Positions 61,631-64,000 of a stretch of DNA of 64,000 nucleotides are shown here, in pieces; positions within the stretch are counted from its first letter, which is position 1, and each line of letters begins with the position of its first letter. The stretch is from Plecoglossus altivelis (Eukaryota; Chordata; Actinopteri; Osmeriformes; Plecoglossidae), in contig BROE01000015.1 of NCBI GenBank assembly GCA_036571765.1, forward strand, positions 3,614,491-3,678,490, read 5' to 3'. Under the pieces are notes generated by a model, which saw nothing but the letters and a program-made list of their open reading frames with translations, was not told the DNA's origin and did no database searches. The position numbers and the translations under genes were made by a program.

Positions 61631-64000
61631 GCCCCTTGTTCTGCTCTGCCGGTAGTAACTCAACTCTAGTATCTGGTCGTCAGTGTGTATTACTGGACAT
61701 CCTAAGGATGCCGTTTGTCTTCTGGTTCCCTGTGTATGTTCTGTACAAGCTGCCACTCCACAGCAATCTGGGTATCCTTTCGCTGTCCACCCTCTTTTCA
61801 GCTAGTGCCCAAGGTCCAAAGTGTGACAGCAATTAAAGCTAGGTGACGATGATTTGACAAGAGCTTCATCCTTGCCTCGCACACCTCCAAACCTGAAGGG
61901 TTTTTCATTTGTACTATTGTTTTTTAGGGGGTCTTTTTTTACCACAATGACTGCCCACTTTGCCTGAGTTGATAATGGAGGTTAAAGTTACATTGTTGCT
62001 CCACAAATGTACATGTTTTTTTTTCAGGACACTTCTTGCATCAATAATTAGTTCCTCTGCATTTGATTGCAAAATGAGGAGTAGTTTCAATAAGGATTTT
62101 TTTTTTTTTTTCTCCAGATCACAACATGTCAAGTTTAATAAATGACAATTCTTTCATTGTATGTTTGTCTGCAGAGTTTCAGTGTTGACAGTCCAGACAA
62201 ACAGCTGTCCTGGATCATTTTTTCCATATTGAGACTGTGCACGATTTAAGCAAAGTTTGAAATGGCTGTTAGACGATGCATTTCAAACCATAACAAACAG
62301 TGTAGACAACCGTGAAGAAGTCTGTCCCCAACATCCATGACGTATCGTAACAGCGCGGATCTTAGTGAAAGGGTATTCTTTGACGGTGACAATTCTGAAC
62401 TCTCAAAGTCCAAAACAAGCTATTTGATTCTCGTAACGAGCACATATCTGAAATGAGTAAACTTTATATAACGCATGAATCGTTTACCTTTTAACTTGTT
62501 TTACAGTCAGTGGATCTGGAGGGTTACAAAACCATCAACTAAACGATAAAGACCCATTCTGATATATGATCGACATCATGTATGTATTATTCAACATACT
62601 TCTTAAGATTGCTGATATTGGGAATAACTAAAGGTTTTGCTCAGGACTTGAAGTGATGTAGAGTTTAGGTATAGGGTTAGTGGCCAAGCAACCGTTGTTA
62701 TTTCATGTGCACTGCAGGCTAACCTAAATCTGTATGCACATTTTACAAATACTTTTTGTAAAATGTGCATAACTGAATAACTGACAAGTTTGATTCAGGA
62801 AGTTAATACATATTTTAATAACACCAACTAAATAGCCAGCTGTAAAAATGAAAGAAACACAAAAGGTACAGCATATTGTGCATTGAAACATATTGATCAA
62901 GTTTACAAAAGTGCCACGCATGTCCTGTAACAGTCAGCATAGTTCAGTCTGATGTAACAAAATGTCCTACATGAGTTAGACTGCATTCACAAACAGCATT
63001 TCTAACACGGTATCTCAATGGAGCGTTTCAATCATGTCATACGTTTCAGTTTCACACGCCTGTTTTGAAGGATAGAACCGTAAATCAATCTAAACAGTTA
63101 GCTGAATGCCTTAAGGTGGCCAACGTATGCAACATCTCACCTGCGAGCATACAAAAGCAGATACTGTCAAGTCCTTTGAAAATATCATCAAAATGTACAG
63201 TACAAGGGCCAAAATATATGGTCAATCCTTACTACTATTCTAGGAAAATAGTGCACAACAAATTCAATAAGATATTAAAGGATAACACAAAATATATGCG
63301 GTGAGTTTGTGATACAAAACTCCATATATTAAAATATATCTTAACCTTTAGGCAGCTAATTCCCCATCTCTTTACACATCTAAACACACGCTTGATCTCT
63401 GACAGTCCAGCTATCTTTTAAAAATACTAGTTTACTCTTAATTGTCCCCTTTTCCCTGCGGAAATGGTCCGAATATTTATTAAATCAAGTATAACCTTTC
63501 TCTCCATCTTTCTGTCAATTCTGTCCAAATTTTGCAGGTTCCCTGGGGCAGTTTAGTTCGTTGAGGTGAAAAGGTGGCATAGGGACACGATAAAATTCCA
63601 AAAAGAATGATAACTCGCTAATTTTCCAGGGCTTCTGAGTTGGGCACAAGAGATCGTCTATGAAAAAAAATCTTTCACTTAACCTGGCAGTATAGGACAG
63701 CAGCCATCTTTTATTGCAGCGTAATTTTTCGATCCAAGTCTACCCAACACAGACGTCCCAGTAACCCACTGGGTCCTTGCCTGCCAGGAATGATTGTTTA
63801 AACGCAAATACAAGCGGCAGATAGTCAGATTAGCGCTGAGGTGAAGACAGTTTCTGAGACACAAAGTCTATGCGGGTAAAACCTTAAGTCTATAGTTATC
63901 TAAAATACCTGAAACCGTTTGATTCAACAGGAGAACAAGTGGAAAAACAATGATTTCAAGAGTGAAAGTATGTTTCAATAGAAAATGAAGCTTCTTAGCC
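61631..64000. other. Region upstream of the lectin gene, no gene seen
   Basis: AT-rich sequence with a poly-T run at 62098-62111. It should hold the lectin promoter (minus strand). No ORF has a recognisable motif, a supported splice site or a protein-like composition. The far end could be UTR of a neighbouring gene outside the window. Confidence 0.5.

Noticed and set aside
61631..61756. Upstream in-frame Met for the lectin gene
   Set aside because: It would put about 42 polar residues before the signal peptide; the Met at 61630 starts directly on the hydrophobic core.

Overview
The window is nuclear DNA from a bony fish. It has intron-rich genes, many CA/GT and CT microsatellites, fold-back MITEs, and a ppef2 / gsdf / aff1 gene order; gsdf is known from teleosts. 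I cannot name the species. All gene models were spliced by eye from reading frame, GT-AG sites and exon phase.

Layout. Positions 1-1301 (minus) hold the 5' end of ppef2, an EF-hand protein phosphatase. Positions ~3.5-16.5 kb hold a two-copy direct duplication. Each copy carries a gsdf gene (gonadal soma-derived factor, TGF-beta superfamily) followed by a two-exon gene for a small secreted protein that I do not recognise. In the first copy gsdf is broken by two frameshifts and a stop codon. In the second copy (10691-13416) gsdf is intact and encodes 216 aa. The unrecognised neighbour is intact in both copies (203 aa each), and its second exon is almost identical between them. After a repeat-rich gap, aff1 (AF4/FMR2 family, super elongation complex scaffold) runs on the plus strand from 20518 to 42537, with a ~3.3 kb 3' UTR. 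Convergent to it, 61630-46185 on the minus strand is a 50-exon gene for a ~2165-residue type I membrane lectin. Its order is signal peptide, five C-type lectin-like domains (CTLDs), a SUEL-type galactose/rhamnose-binding lectin domain, an F5/8C discoidin domain, an LCCL domain, seven more CTLDs, a transmembrane helix and a short tail ending in an FxNPxF motif. The last 2.4 kb shows no gene.

Most notable points. (1) The giant receptor resembles mannose receptors in its CTLD arrays and membrane topology, but it lacks their ricin-type and fibronectin II domains and instead carries a central SUEL/discoidin/LCCL cassette built of phase 1-1 exon modules. (2) gsdf, a gonadal gene that has become a sex determiner in some fishes, is tandemly duplicated with one copy decaying. 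(3) The unnamed secreted protein beside each gsdf shows a weak, ordered resemblance to a TGF-beta propeptide with no growth-factor domain, and both copies are kept intact. These ideas rest on reading the sequence only; no database search was possible.
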